The position numbers and the translations under genes are program-made. From Pseudogulbenkiania sp. (lineage in GTDB: Bacteria; Pseudomonadota; Gammaproteobacteria; Burkholderiales; Chromobacteriaceae), in assembly GCA_016192025.1 (NCBI GenBank), contig JACPUY010000350.1, forward strand, positions 1 through 52,402: a stretch of DNA of 52,402 nt, written 5' to 3'. This document shows positions 41,654 to 51,795 of this stretch, piece by piece. The notes below the pieces were generated by a model, which searched no databases, was not told the origin of the DNA, and worked only from the letters and a program-made list of their open reading frames with translations. Within the stretch, counting starts at the first letter, position 1. The number at the start of each line of letters is the position of its first letter.

Positions 41654-41989
41654 GGAGGCAGGCAAGAAAGGGACGGTGGGCGTCACAGAGTACGCCCGCC
41701 TCGCCCCGAGCGCCAGCCAGCGCCACTGTTCCAGGCTGGCACAACTCGCCGCCCACCCGACTGTGACAAGGTGACACAGTGTTGCAGCCTGCCACAACGA
41801 CATCTGCCCCCTCTGCACCGGCACCGTCCGGCGCAGTCGTCCCACCGCCGCCACCACGCCCTCGAACCCGATAAAAATCTTTCATCTTCAATGGGATAGC
41901 CAACTCCATACCAAAGTCGTAGCCGGTTCTCCCCCGTTCGGGAACGGCGCTTGCACCCTAGAGGCGTCTGCCACCGGAATGGAGAAACC

Positions 41990-43120
41990 ATGAAAACCAG
42001 AACTCAAACCACCCTGCTCGCCAGCCTCGTCACTGCCCTGTTCGCCGGCCAGGCGCTGGCCCTCGAAGTGTATAACGATAAGGGTTGGACGCTGGACATC
42101 AGCGGCTCGGTCAACGCCTTCTACACCACCAGCAAGACTGACGGCGGCGAGCGTTCCAGCCAGATCGAGAACGGCCTGTTGCCCGGCTACTTCAACATCG
42201 CCGCCGCCACCAAGCAGAAAGGCCTCGACATCAAGGGCGTGATCGGCATCTGGCCGGGCATCGACTCCGACTCGCCGGCATTCGCCGGCACCACCGGCGG
42301 CGTGGGCAAGTCCACGGTGGACGCCCGCACCAACTACCTGAGCTTCGGCAACGACAAGATCGGCACCTTCAAGCTCGGCCGCGATATCGGCCTGTTCCAG
42401 TCCAACGCCATCCTCAACGACATGACGCTGATCGGCGTAGGCGGCGGCGCTGGTCTGGCGCGCAACATCAACACCACGCTCGGCGGCATCGGCGGCGGCT
42501 ACATCTACGCCGAATTCCAGCCGCAGATCACCTACACCACGCCGGATTTCAACGGCTTCCACGCCAGCGTCGGCGTGTTCGACAACAAGGACGTGGACAG
42601 CAGCGGCACCACCGGCAGCCATCCCGGCTACCAGGGGCTGGCCGAGTACGGTTTCAAGAGCAACGCCGCCTCGGGCAAGGCCTGGTTGGGCTTCGTCAAC
42701 CAGCACTTCGACAAGCTCGCCAGAGACAACGCCACCGGTTTCGAGCTGGGCGCCAAGGCCGATATCGGCAACGTCGGGCTGATGGCACAGGGCTTCACCG
42801 GCAAGGGCATCGGCGACACCCTCCTGTTCTCCGGCGGCACCGACGCCGCGGGTGACAACCGCCGCTCGAACGGCTACCTGACGCAGGCCACCTACAAGAT
42901 CGACGATCTGAAACTGGGGGTGAGCTACGGCGAAAGCCGCACCAAGGCCACCAGCGCCGAAGGCAGCGGCTACGTTAACCGCGTCGCCGGCACCACGCTT
43001 GGCGCCTACTACAGCCTGACGCCGAACCTGACGCTGGTGGGCGAACTGAACCGTCGCCAGAACAAGGTCAGCGATATCGACACCGACAGCGTGTCGCTTG
43101 GCGCCATCCTGTTCTTCTGA
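41990..43120 (+). CDS. Gram-negative porin-like outer membrane protein
   Basis: Signal peptide MKTRTQTTLLASLVTALFAGQALA; repeated aromatic/Gly beta strands; terminal SLGAILFF. Confidence 0.88.
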   Translation: MKTRTQTTLLASLVTALFAGQALALEVYNDKGWTLDISGSVNAFYTTSKTDGGERSSQIENGLLPGYFNIAAATKQKGLDIKGVIGIWPGIDSDSPAFAGTTGGVGKSTVDARTNYLSFGNDKIGTFKLGRDIGLFQSNAILNDMTLIGVGGGAGLARNINTTLGGIGGGYIYAEFQPQITYTTPDFNGFHASVGVFDNKDVDSSGTTGSHPGYQGLAEYGFKSNAASGKAWLGFVNQHFDKLARDNATGFELGAKADIGNVGLMAQGFTGKGIGDTLLFSGGTDAAGDNRRSNGYLTQATYKIDDLKLGVSYGESRTKATSAEGSGYVNRVAGTTLGAYYSLTPNLTLVGELNRRQNKVSDIDTDSVSLGAILFF

Positions 43121-43153
43121 TCCCTGTCGCCCGCCGCCCGGCGGGCGGGACGG

Positions 43154-44188
<1,035 letters not shown>

Positions 44189-44323
44189 GCGGTCTCTCCC
44201 TGTCGCCGGGCTGGCCGCACACCGATGAGCGCGCGCCCGGTCATCCTGCTTTGTACAAGGGAGTGTGAGCCATCACCATTCATCTTTGGTCGGGGATGGC
44301 CGCTGCCGCGTTACAATGGCGCC

Positions 44324-44830
44324 ATGTCCGATTTTCCCTACCTCGCCGGCTACCCGCCGGCCCTGCTCGAACGCGTGCGGGCGCTGGTCGCCGGCAACCG
44401 GCTCGGCCCGTGGCTGGCCGAGCGCTACCCCGAGCGTCATACCGTGCAGACCGACCGCGCGCTGTACCAGTACCTGGCCGAGCTGCGCCAGCGCTACCTG
44501 AAGAACGCCGCGCCGCTGGCCAAGGTGCTGTACGACAGCCAGCAGCACCCGGTGAAGGGCACCCTGGGCACCAACACCTTCGTGGCACGGGTGCAGGGCG
44601 GCAAATTGAAGAGCAAGAACGAAATCCGCATCGCCACGCTGTTCCGCGAAGCGCCGCCGGCGTTCCTGAAGATGATCGCGGTGCACGAGCTGGCGCACCT
44701 GAAGGAGAAGGAGCACAACAAGGCGTTCTACCAGTTGTGCTGCCACATGGAGCCGGATTACCACCAGCTGGAATTCGACCTGCGGCTATGGCTGACCGCG
44801 CGCGAACTGGGCACGCCGGCCGTCGGCTGA
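44324..44830 (+). CDS. YgjP-like M48-type metal-dependent hydrolase
   Basis: HELAHLKEKEHNKAFYQLCCHMEPDYHQLEFDLRLWL. Confidence 0.88.
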   Translation: MSDFPYLAGYPPALLERVRALVAGNRLGPWLAERYPERHTVQTDRALYQYLAELRQRYLKNAAPLAKVLYDSQQHPVKGTLGTNTFVARVQGGKLKSKNEIRIATLFREAPPAFLKMIAVHELAHLKEKEHNKAFYQLCCHMEPDYHQLEFDLRLWLTARELGTPAVG

Positions 44831-44916
44831 GGCCTGGCCTGGAAAGGTTGGAGGGCAGTCAGCTTGGTTGACCGGGGCACACTGTGTTCGGCCACCCCCG
44901 CAAGCCGGCGAGCGGC

Positions 44917-45447
44917 TCAGCGCACCGCCGGTTGTGCGTGTGCCGACGGCTGCGCGGTTACCGTCAGTTTCAGGCGTCGGCCCGGATCGTTCGGCAGCGT
45001 TACCGTGCTGCGCTGGCCGTGATATTCGTAAGTCACCTCGTAACCGGTCAGTTCCTCGCGCTGCGACGGGCGGCATGCCGAAACATGCTGCGTCGCCGGC
45101 TGTCGGGTGCCCTGCGTGTTGCGCGCGATCTGCTGCCCGGCCATGGCCCCGCCGATGGCGCCGACGATGGTCGCCGCGGTCTTGCCGCGGCCGCCGCCGA
45201 CCTGGTGGCCGAGCACCCCGCCAACCAGACCGCCGAGCAGCGCCCCGCCGTTCTCGGCGGTCACCATACCCTCCAGCCCGCCGGTGGCCGCCGGTGCCGC
45301 CGCCGGCTCGTTCACCGGCTCGCAGTTGTCATCGTTCACCGTCTGGTACAGCGGCTCGCTCTTCAGCACCGTGGCGTAGTCGGTAAAGGTCATCGCTTGC
45401 GCGGTTCCGGCGGCCAAAAGCAGCGCGCTGATCAGCATTCGTTTCAT
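44917..45447 (-). CDS. Glycine zipper 2TM domain-containing protein
   Basis: Signal peptide MKRMLISALLLAAGTAQA; GALLGGLVGGVLGHQVGGGRGKTAATIVGAIGGAMAGQQ. Confidence 0.9.
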   Translation of the reverse strand: MKRMLISALLLAAGTAQAMTFTDYATVLKSEPLYQTVNDDNCEPVNEPAAAPAATGGLEGMVTAENGGALLGGLVGGVLGHQVGGGRGKTAATIVGAIGGAMAGQQIARNTQGTRQPATQHVSACRPSQREELTGYEVTYEYHGQRSTVTLPNDPGRRLKLTVTAQPSAHAQPAVR

Positions 45448-45522
45448 TGTCGGCATTCTCCATCGGCAACCACCAGGGTGGCGGTGACGGCCAGTATAAA
45501 CAGACGGTATGTATGCCTTGTA

Positions 45523-45542
45523 AATATCTGTTAACAGATATT
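45523..45542. promoter_or_regulatory. 20-bp perfect palindrome upstream of glycine-zipper gene
   Basis: AATATCTGTTAACAGATATT, exact self-complement in an AT-rich intergenic stretch. Confidence 0.6.
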
Positions 45543-45568
45543 AAGCCGCCCGCTTTCCCCTCCTGTGG

Positions 45569-46468
45569 CTAGTCGGTACGCCCCTTGCCCAGCTCGGCCA
45601 CCAGCACGCTGGCCACGATCAGCGCGGCGCCGCACAAGGCCGGCACGCTGAGTTGCTCGCCGGCCAGCCAGCCGACCAGCCCGCCCCACACCGGTTCCAT
45701 GGCGTAGATCAGCGTGGCGCGCGTGGCCGGGATGGTCTTTTGCGCCCAGTTCATCGCCACCTGGATCAGCGCGGTGGCGAGCCCCAGCCCGAGCACGCAG
45801 CCGATCAACCCCGGTTCCGGCCGCGGCAGCGCTTCGCCGCTCACCAGCATCGCCAGCGTCGACAGCAGCGCCACCGTCAACAGTTGCACCACCGCCACGC
45901 GGCGCGGCTCGCACTGCCCGGCGAAGCGGCCGAGCAGGCAGATCTCCAGCGCGACCATCGCCGCCCCGCCCAGCGTCAGCGCCTCGCCACGGCCGAACGA
46001 CCACTCCAGCCCGCGCGGGTCGGACAGCAGCACCAGCCCGGCGAAGGCGACGGCGATGCCGAGCCAGGCGGCCAGCGCCGGCGGGCGGCGGTACAGCAGC
46101 AGCATGATTAGCGGCACCAGCGGCACGTAGAGCGCGGTCAGGAACGCCGACTTGCTGCTGGCGATGGCGGTCAGCCCCATGGTCTGCAGCCCGTAGCTGC
46201 CGAACAGTACCGTGCCCACCAGCACCCCGGCGCGCAGTTCGGCGCGGGTTAGCCCGGCGAGCTGACGCCACGACAGCAGCAGCGCCAGCACGCCGGCCAC
46301 GCCGAAGCGCAGCGCGACGAAGCCGAACGGTCCGGCCCATTGCAGCGCGGTCTGCACCGCGAGGAAGGTGCCGCCCCAGATCAGCGTGATGAGCAGTAGC
46401 ACCAGATCGGGCAAGCGCGACGGGCGCGGGGAAGCGGCAAGCGGCAGCGCCGCGGCGGAGGAAGTCAT
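45569..46468 (-). CDS. EamA/DMT family transporter
   Basis: LPDLVLLLITLIWGGTFLAVQTALQWAGPFGFVALRFGVAG and C-terminal VWGGLVGWLAGEQLSVPALCGAALIVASVLVAEL. Confidence 0.93.
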   Translation of the reverse strand: MTSSAAALPLAASPRPSRLPDLVLLLITLIWGGTFLAVQTALQWAGPFGFVALRFGVAGVLALLLSWRQLAGLTRAELRAGVLVGTVLFGSYGLQTMGLTAIASSKSAFLTALYVPLVPLIMLLLYRRPPALAAWLGIAVAFAGLVLLSDPRGLEWSFGRGEALTLGGAAMVALEICLLGRFAGQCEPRRVAVVQLLTVALLSTLAMLVSGEALPRPEPGLIGCVLGLGLATALIQVAMNWAQKTIPATRATLIYAMEPVWGGLVGWLAGEQLSVPALCGAALIVASVLVAELGKGRTD

Positions 46469-46515
46469 AGCAGTGCTCCAGAATAACGATACGGGGATTG
46501 CCGGGGAGCGGCCAT

Positions 46516-46559
46516 GAGCACTATACTGCACATATCACTCACTGTGCAATATAGTGCTC
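46516..46559. promoter_or_regulatory. Candidate operator in the EamA/XRE-cupin divergent region
   Basis: GAGCACTATACTGCACA-tatcactcac-TGTGCAATATAGTGCTC; 17-nt arms with one mismatch. Confidence 0.7.
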
Positions 46560-46564
46560 AAATC

Positions 46565-47137
46565 ATGCCCAATACTCCGCCGCAAGTGCTGCTCAACGTG
46601 TCGACCAACCTGCGCCAGGCGCGCCAAGCGCGCGGCTGGAGCCAGGACCGGCTCGCCAGCGCCGCCGCCGTCAGCCGCCGTATGCTGGTCAACATCGAAG
46701 GCGGCGACAGCAACGTCAGCCTGGCCACGCTCGACCGGCTGGCCGGCGCGCTCGGCCTGTCGTTCGCCGAGCTGGTGCGCCCGCCCGCCGCCCACCCGCA
46801 CCAGCCGGTCGCGCCGGTGACGGTGTGGCAGGGCCGGCACGCCGACAGCCACGCCAGCCTGCTGCAGAGCCTGAGCGCACAGGGCCAGACGGTGGAACTG
46901 TGGGCCTGGCAGCTGGCCGCCGGCGAACGCTACGACGCCGAGGCCGACCCGTCCGGCAGCCATGAGATGCTGTACGTCATCGCCGGCGAGCTGGAACTGG
47001 AACGGGCCGGAACCCGCCATCGCCTCGGCGCTGGCGACTCGCTGGCGTTCGCCTCCGACTGCGCCTATTCCTACCTCAACGCCGGTAGCGCGCCGGTGCG
47101 CTTCACCAAGAACGTGATCATCGCCGCGCCGCGCTGA
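46565..47137 (+). CDS. XRE-family regulator with C-terminal cupin
   Basis: HTH LRQARQARGWSQDRLASAAAVSRRMLVNIEGGDSNVSLATLDRLAGALG; cupin-like C-terminus. Alternative in-frame ATG at 46514. Confidence 0.9.
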   Translation: MPNTPPQVLLNVSTNLRQARQARGWSQDRLASAAAVSRRMLVNIEGGDSNVSLATLDRLAGALGLSFAELVRPPAAHPHQPVAPVTVWQGRHADSHASLLQSLSAQGQTVELWAWQLAAGERYDAEADPSGSHEMLYVIAGELELERAGTRHRLGAGDSLAFASDCAYSYLNAGSAPVRFTKNVIIAAPR

Positions 47138-47151
47138 ACACCGGCTGCCGC

Positions 47152-47185
47152 AATAAAAAACCGCCATCCCGAAGGACAGCGGTTT
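47152..47185 (-). terminator. Terminator of ggt (minus strand)
   Basis: Minus strand CCGCTGTCC-TTCG-GGATGGCGG followed by TTTTTTATT. Confidence 0.85.
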
Positions 47186-47205
47186 GGCAGGGTGCCGCGG
47201 CGCGC

Positions 47206-48966
47206 TCAGTAACCGAGCGTGGCGCCGTCCGGGTTGCGCGGGTCGGAGTAGCCGTACAGGCCATCGTCGCGCAGCTGGATGGTCTGGGTACGGCCCATGG
47301 TCGGCTTGACCGCCACCTGGTAGCCCTGCTTCTGCAGGATGGACAGCGTGTCCGGACTCAGGCCCTTCTCCACGCGCAGTTCGTCCGGCAGCCACTGGTG
47401 GTGCACGCGCGGGGTGGCCGCGGCTTCGGCCGGGTTCATGCCGAAGTCGATGGCATTGACGATGGTCTGCAGCGTGGTGGTGATGATGCGCGCGCCGCCC
47501 GGGCTGCCGGTCACCAGCCACGGCTTGCCGTTCTTCAGCACCAGCGTCGGCGACATCGACGACAGCGGACGCTTGCCCGGCTGGATGGCGTTGGCCTCGC
47601 CGCCGATCAGACCGTAGGCGTTGGGCACGCCCGGCTTGGCCGAGAAGTCGTCCATCTCGTCGTTGAGCAGGATGCCGGTGCCCTTGGCGACGATGCCGCT
47701 GCCGAAGTTCAGGTTCAGCGTGTAGGTCACCGCCACCGCGCTGCCCTTGCTGTCGACGATCGAGTAGTGCGTGGTCTGGTCGCTTTCATACGGCTGCGGC
47801 TTGCCCGGCTTGATGGCGGCGGCCGGCAGCACCTTGACCGGGTCGATGCGCTGCGCCAGTTCGTCGGCGTACTTCTTCGAGGTCAGCCCCTTGACCGGCA
47901 CCTTGACGAAGCCCGGGTCGCCCAGGTACTCGGCGCGGTCGGCGTAGGCCAGCTTCATCGACTCGGCCAGGTAGTGGATGGTCTGCGCGCTGTTCACGCC
48001 GGACTGCGACAGCGGGTAGCGCTCCAGCATGTTGAGGATCTGGATGATGTGGGTGCCGCCCGAACTCGGCGGCGGCATCGACACCACCTTGTAGCCGCGG
48101 TAATCGCCGCTGACCGGCGCGCGCTCTTCCACCTTGTACTTTTTCAGGTCGTCCTTGCCGATCAGGCCACCGTGCTGCGCCATCTCGGCCACGATCTTGT
48201 CGCCGATCTCACCCTGATAGACCACCTTGGAGCCGTGCTTGGCGATCAGCCGCAGCGACTTGGCCAGATCCTTCTGCACCAGCTTGTCACCGGCCTTGAG
48301 CGGTGCGCCGTTCTTGAAGAAGATGGCGCGGGTGCTCTCCCACTTGCCGAGGTTGTCCTTTTCCACTTCAAGCATCTTGGCCAGCGTCGGGCTGACCACG
48401 AAGCCGTCCTCGGCCAGCTTGATCGACGGGGCGATCAGGTCGGACAGCTTCATCGTGCCCCAGCGCTTTAGCGCGTGCTCCATGCCGGCCACCGTGCCCG
48501 GCACGCCGACGGCGAGGTGGGTATACAGCGAGCGGCCCTCGGCCACATTGCCCTGGGCGTCCAGATACATGTCGCGGCTGGCCTTGGCCGGGGCGATCTC
48601 GCGGAAGTCGAGCGCCACGTCCTGGCCGCTCTTGGCGTCGTGCAGCATCATAAAGCCGCCGCCACCGAGGTTGCCGGCGTTGGGCAGCACCACCGCCAGC
48701 GCGAAGCCGACCGCCACGGCGGCATCGACGGCGTTGCCGCCGCGCTTCAGCACATCCACGCCGATGCGACTGGCCAGCTCGTGCTCGGCGGCCACCATGC
48801 CGTGCCTGGCGTACACCGGGTGGAAGATGTCCTGGTCGTAGTCGTACTTGACCACCTGCGCAGCGACCGGGGCCTCGGCCAGCGACAGCGCCGGGGCAAA
48901 GGCCAGTGCCAGGCCCAGCGCCATGGCGCCGAGGGCAAATGGACGACGGATATGGGAAAACGGCAT
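47206..48966 (-). CDS. ggt: Gamma-glutamyltransferase
   Basis: Signal peptide; QTTHYSIVDSKGSAVAVTYTLNLNFGSGIVAKGTGILLNDEMDDFS around the autoprocessing Thr. Confidence 0.97.
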   Translation of the reverse strand: MPFSHIRRPFALGAMALGLALAFAPALSLAEAPVAAQVVKYDYDQDIFHPVYARHGMVAAEHELASRIGVDVLKRGGNAVDAAVAVGFALAVVLPNAGNLGGGGFMMLHDAKSGQDVALDFREIAPAKASRDMYLDAQGNVAEGRSLYTHLAVGVPGTVAGMEHALKRWGTMKLSDLIAPSIKLAEDGFVVSPTLAKMLEVEKDNLGKWESTRAIFFKNGAPLKAGDKLVQKDLAKSLRLIAKHGSKVVYQGEIGDKIVAEMAQHGGLIGKDDLKKYKVEERAPVSGDYRGYKVVSMPPPSSGGTHIIQILNMLERYPLSQSGVNSAQTIHYLAESMKLAYADRAEYLGDPGFVKVPVKGLTSKKYADELAQRIDPVKVLPAAAIKPGKPQPYESDQTTHYSIVDSKGSAVAVTYTLNLNFGSGIVAKGTGILLNDEMDDFSAKPGVPNAYGLIGGEANAIQPGKRPLSSMSPTLVLKNGKPWLVTGSPGGARIITTTLQTIVNAIDFGMNPAEAAATPRVHHQWLPDELRVEKGLSPDTLSILQKQGYQVAVKPTMGRTQTIQLRDDGLYGYSDPRNPDGATLGY

Positions 48967-49339
48967 GGGTGATTCTCCTTTGTTGACTGCATCGGCCAGG
49001 GCTTCGGTGAGCCCCGTACCGCGGGTGGGCAGGCTCTGCGGCCTGCTGGTATTCCAACCCCGTTGGAGCAGCATGATTCATGCCCGGCATGACAACATGT
49101 TCGGCCCCGCTAACCCCTTCATTCTATGACGTAAGATTTGGAATGAAACCGGCCGCCGTTCGGCTTTCCGTCATTCTCCGCCGCAACGCACACGGAAATC
49201 CGAACGCAGCATGCCACGGCACCGTGAATAAGCTACCGCGCCGAGCCCCGGCTCTCTTACAATAGCCACCTTGTTGATTGGTAATGGCTTCTGCCGTGGC
49301 GCCCCTGCCGCGCGCCGAAGGTAAGGATCTGGATCACCC

Positions 49340-50956
49340 ATGTTGCGATTGTCTGAAATCAAACTGCCGCTCGACCACCCGGAAGCGGCGCTGCGCCAAG
49401 CCATCGTGGCTTACCTGGGCGTGCCCGACGCCGAGGTGCGCAGCTTCACCGTCTTCAAGCGCAGTTACGACGCGCGCAAATCGGCGATGCAGCTGATTTA
49501 CATCGTCGATGTCGAAATCGCCGGCGAGGCGGCCTTGCTGAAAAAATTCGCCAGCGACATCCACGTCGTGCCGACCCCGGACATGAGCTACCACTACGTC
49601 GGCCAGGCGCCCAGCACCCTGGGCAGCCGGCCGGTGGTGGTGGGTTTCGGCCCCTGCGGCCTGTTTGCCGGGCTGATCCTGGCGCAGATGGGCTTCAGGC
49701 CGATCATCCTCGAGCGCGGCAAGAAAGTGCGCGAGCGCACCAAGGACACCTGGGGACTGTGGCGCAAGAACGTGCTCAACCCGGAATCGAACGTGCAGTT
49801 CGGCGAAGGCGGCGCCGGCACCTTCTCCGACGGCAAGCTGTACAGCCAGATCAAGGACCCGCGCTACCTGGGCCGCAAGGTGCTGGAAGAGTTCGTCAAG
49901 GCCGGCGCGCCCGAGGAAATCGTCTACGTCAACAAGCCGCACATCGGCACCTTCCGCCTGGTCAGCATGGTGGAAAAGATGCGCGCCAACATCGAGGCGC
50001 TGGGCGGCGAGATCCGCTTCGAGCACAAGGTGACCGACGTGCTGATCGAAGACGGCCCGGCCGGCAAGCAGATGCGCGGCCTGGTGCTGGCCAACGGCGA
50101 ACAGATCCTGTCCGACCACGTGGTCATGGCGCTCGGCCATAGCGCGCGCGACACCTTCGAGATGCTGCACGCGCGCGAGGTGTTCATGGAGGCCAAGCCG
50201 TTCTCGGTGGGCTTCCGCATCGAGCACCCGCAAACGCTGATCGACAAGGCCCGCCTCGGCAAGAACGCCGGCCACCCGTTGTTGGGCGCGGCCGACTACA
50301 AGCTGGTGCATCACGCCAGCAACGGCCGTTCGGTGTACAGCTTCTGTATGTGCCCGGGCGGCCAGGTGGTGGCCGCCACCTCCGAACCCAACCGCGTCGT
50401 CACCAACGGCATGAGCCAGTACTCGCGCGCCGAACGCAACGCCAACGCCGGCATCGTGGTCGGCATCACCCCGACCGACTATCCCGGCAGCGGCCCGCTG
50501 GCCGGCATCGTGCTGCAGCGCGAGCTGGAATCGCGTGCCTTCGTGCTGGGCGGCGGCACTTACGAGGCGCCGGGCCAGTTGGTGGGCGACTTCCTCGCCG
50601 GTCGGCCGTCCAGCCGGCTCGGCATGGTTACGCCGTCCTACCAGCCCGGCGTCAAGCTGGGCGACCTGTCCAGCGCGCTGCCCGACTACGCCATCGCCGC
50701 CATGCGCGAGGCCATCCCGGCCTTCGACAAGAAGATCCGCGGCTTTGCCATGAACGATGCGGTGCTCACCGGCGTGGAAACCCGCACCTCGTCGCCGCTG
50801 CGCATCACCCGCGGCGAGGACTGCCAGAGCCTGAACGTGCGCGGCCTGTTCCCCGCCGGCGAAGGCGCCGGTTACGCCGGCGGCATCCTGTCGGCCGGGG
50901 TCGACGGCATCAAGGTGGCCGAAGCGGTGGCGCGCAGCATCCTGAAGCTGGACTGA
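49340..50956 (+). CDS. NAD(P)/FAD-dependent oxidoreductase (COG2509-like)
   Basis: RPVVVGFGPCGLFAGLILAQMGFRPIILERGKKVRERT; FPAGEGAGYAGGILSAGVDGIKVAEAVA. Confidence 0.92.
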   Translation: MLRLSEIKLPLDHPEAALRQAIVAYLGVPDAEVRSFTVFKRSYDARKSAMQLIYIVDVEIAGEAALLKKFASDIHVVPTPDMSYHYVGQAPSTLGSRPVVVGFGPCGLFAGLILAQMGFRPIILERGKKVRERTKDTWGLWRKNVLNPESNVQFGEGGAGTFSDGKLYSQIKDPRYLGRKVLEEFVKAGAPEEIVYVNKPHIGTFRLVSMVEKMRANIEALGGEIRFEHKVTDVLIEDGPAGKQMRGLVLANGEQILSDHVVMALGHSARDTFEMLHAREVFMEAKPFSVGFRIEHPQTLIDKARLGKNAGHPLLGAADYKLVHHASNGRSVYSFCMCPGGQVVAATSEPNRVVTNGMSQYSRAERNANAGIVVGITPTDYPGSGPLAGIVLQRELESRAFVLGGGTYEAPGQLVGDFLAGRPSSRLGMVTPSYQPGVKLGDLSSALPDYAIAAMREAIPAFDKKIRGFAMNDAVLTGVETRTSSPLRITRGEDCQSLNVRGLFPAGEGAGYAGGILSAGVDGIKVAEAVARSILKLD

Positions 50957-50983
50957 GCCAGCCGCCGGACGATCTCGCCAGAA

Positions 50984-51018
50984 ACAAAAACCCCGTCGCG
51001 CTGACGGGGTTTTGTCTT
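50984..51018. terminator. Bidirectional terminator
   Basis: ACAAAAACCCCGTC-gcgct-GACGGGGTTTTGT, U/A runs on both sides. Confidence 0.88.
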
Positions 51019-51028
51019 GTCCGGCCGC

Positions 51029-51151
51029 TTATTTTTTCGCCGGTTCGCGGCCCCGACCCGGCGGAATGATCGAGCCCGGCTCCACTACCTTCTGCTTGGC
51101 CTGCTTCGGCTTCTTGACTTCCTTGTTGCTGCGCACTTGACCTTTAGCCAT
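51029..51151 (-). CDS. Small basic protein, 40 aa (MAKGQVRSNKEVKKPKQAKQKVVEPGSIIPPGRGREPAKK)
   Basis: ATG at 51151 preceded on the minus strand by AGGAGATATCCC; stop TAA; not in the supplied ORF track, whose shortest entries are 60 aa. Confidence 0.75.
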   Translation of the reverse strand: MAKGQVRSNKEVKKPKQAKQKVVEPGSIIPPGRGREPAKK

Positions 51152-51401
51152 GGGATATCTCCTGATAGTGTCGGCATCGTGCCATGCCCGGCACTACGGT
51201 AAGGCTGTTGCAGGTGTCTCCCCGCAGCGGCGCCGAGGGCGGCACCGCATAAACAGATGATAGGCCGTTCGCGCAGTACGGATAGCATTATCTTGCGCGG
51301 CCGCCAAACTTGCGCCGCGCCTGACCCTGCCGTGCCGTGGCCGGCTTTGCGGTATCATCGCCCACTATCCGGCTGCCGCGCCGCCCCATCACGAGACCGC
51401 C

Positions 51402-51593
51402 ATGAACCAGACCGCCCCCGATACCCTCAAACCCTGCAACAAGTGCGGTTCGCGCGCCGAGCTGATCAAGAGCGGTTCGCGCCGCTACTGGGTGCAATGC
51501 ACGCGCTACGCCGGCAACGGCAACTGCAACGCCATCGGCGCGCAGGCCGACAACAAGAAAGAAGCCATCCACAACTGGAACAGCACGCGCTAA
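51402..51593 (+). CDS. Lar-like zinc-ribbon protein (restriction alleviation family)
   Basis: LKPCNKCGSRAELIKSGSRRYWVQCTRYAGNGNCNAIGAQADNKKEAIHNWN; Lar-type CxxC...C...C...A..WN layout. Confidence 0.75.
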   Translation: MNQTAPDTLKPCNKCGSRAELIKSGSRRYWVQCTRYAGNGNCNAIGAQADNKKEAIHNWNSTR

Positions 51594-51643
51594 GAGCGGG
51601 TGAATAAATCTGCTGCGCCCCCCGATCCCGGCCCTGTGATGCT

Positions 51644-51750
51644 CGCCGTACCATTTGTACGGCGGTATCTTTCGAACTTCTTTGGGTCGACCCGGCCGGA
51701 GGCTGCGGCGATGACCGCAGGGAATCCCTGTGGGACGATTTCTTTCCCAC
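51644..51750 (+). other. Hairpin-dense leader upstream of ABC transporter gene
   Basis: CGCCGTAC-N5-GTACGGCG (51644-51664), GGGTCGACCC (51684-51693), CTGCGG-N6-CCGCAG (51703-51720), CAGGGA-A-TCCCTG (51718-51730), GTGGGA-N9-TCCCAC (51730-51750). Confidence 0.5.
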
Positions 51751-51795
51751 GCTCTGAATTGCCCCTGGACACACAGGACTAAGGACACCCTCCCC

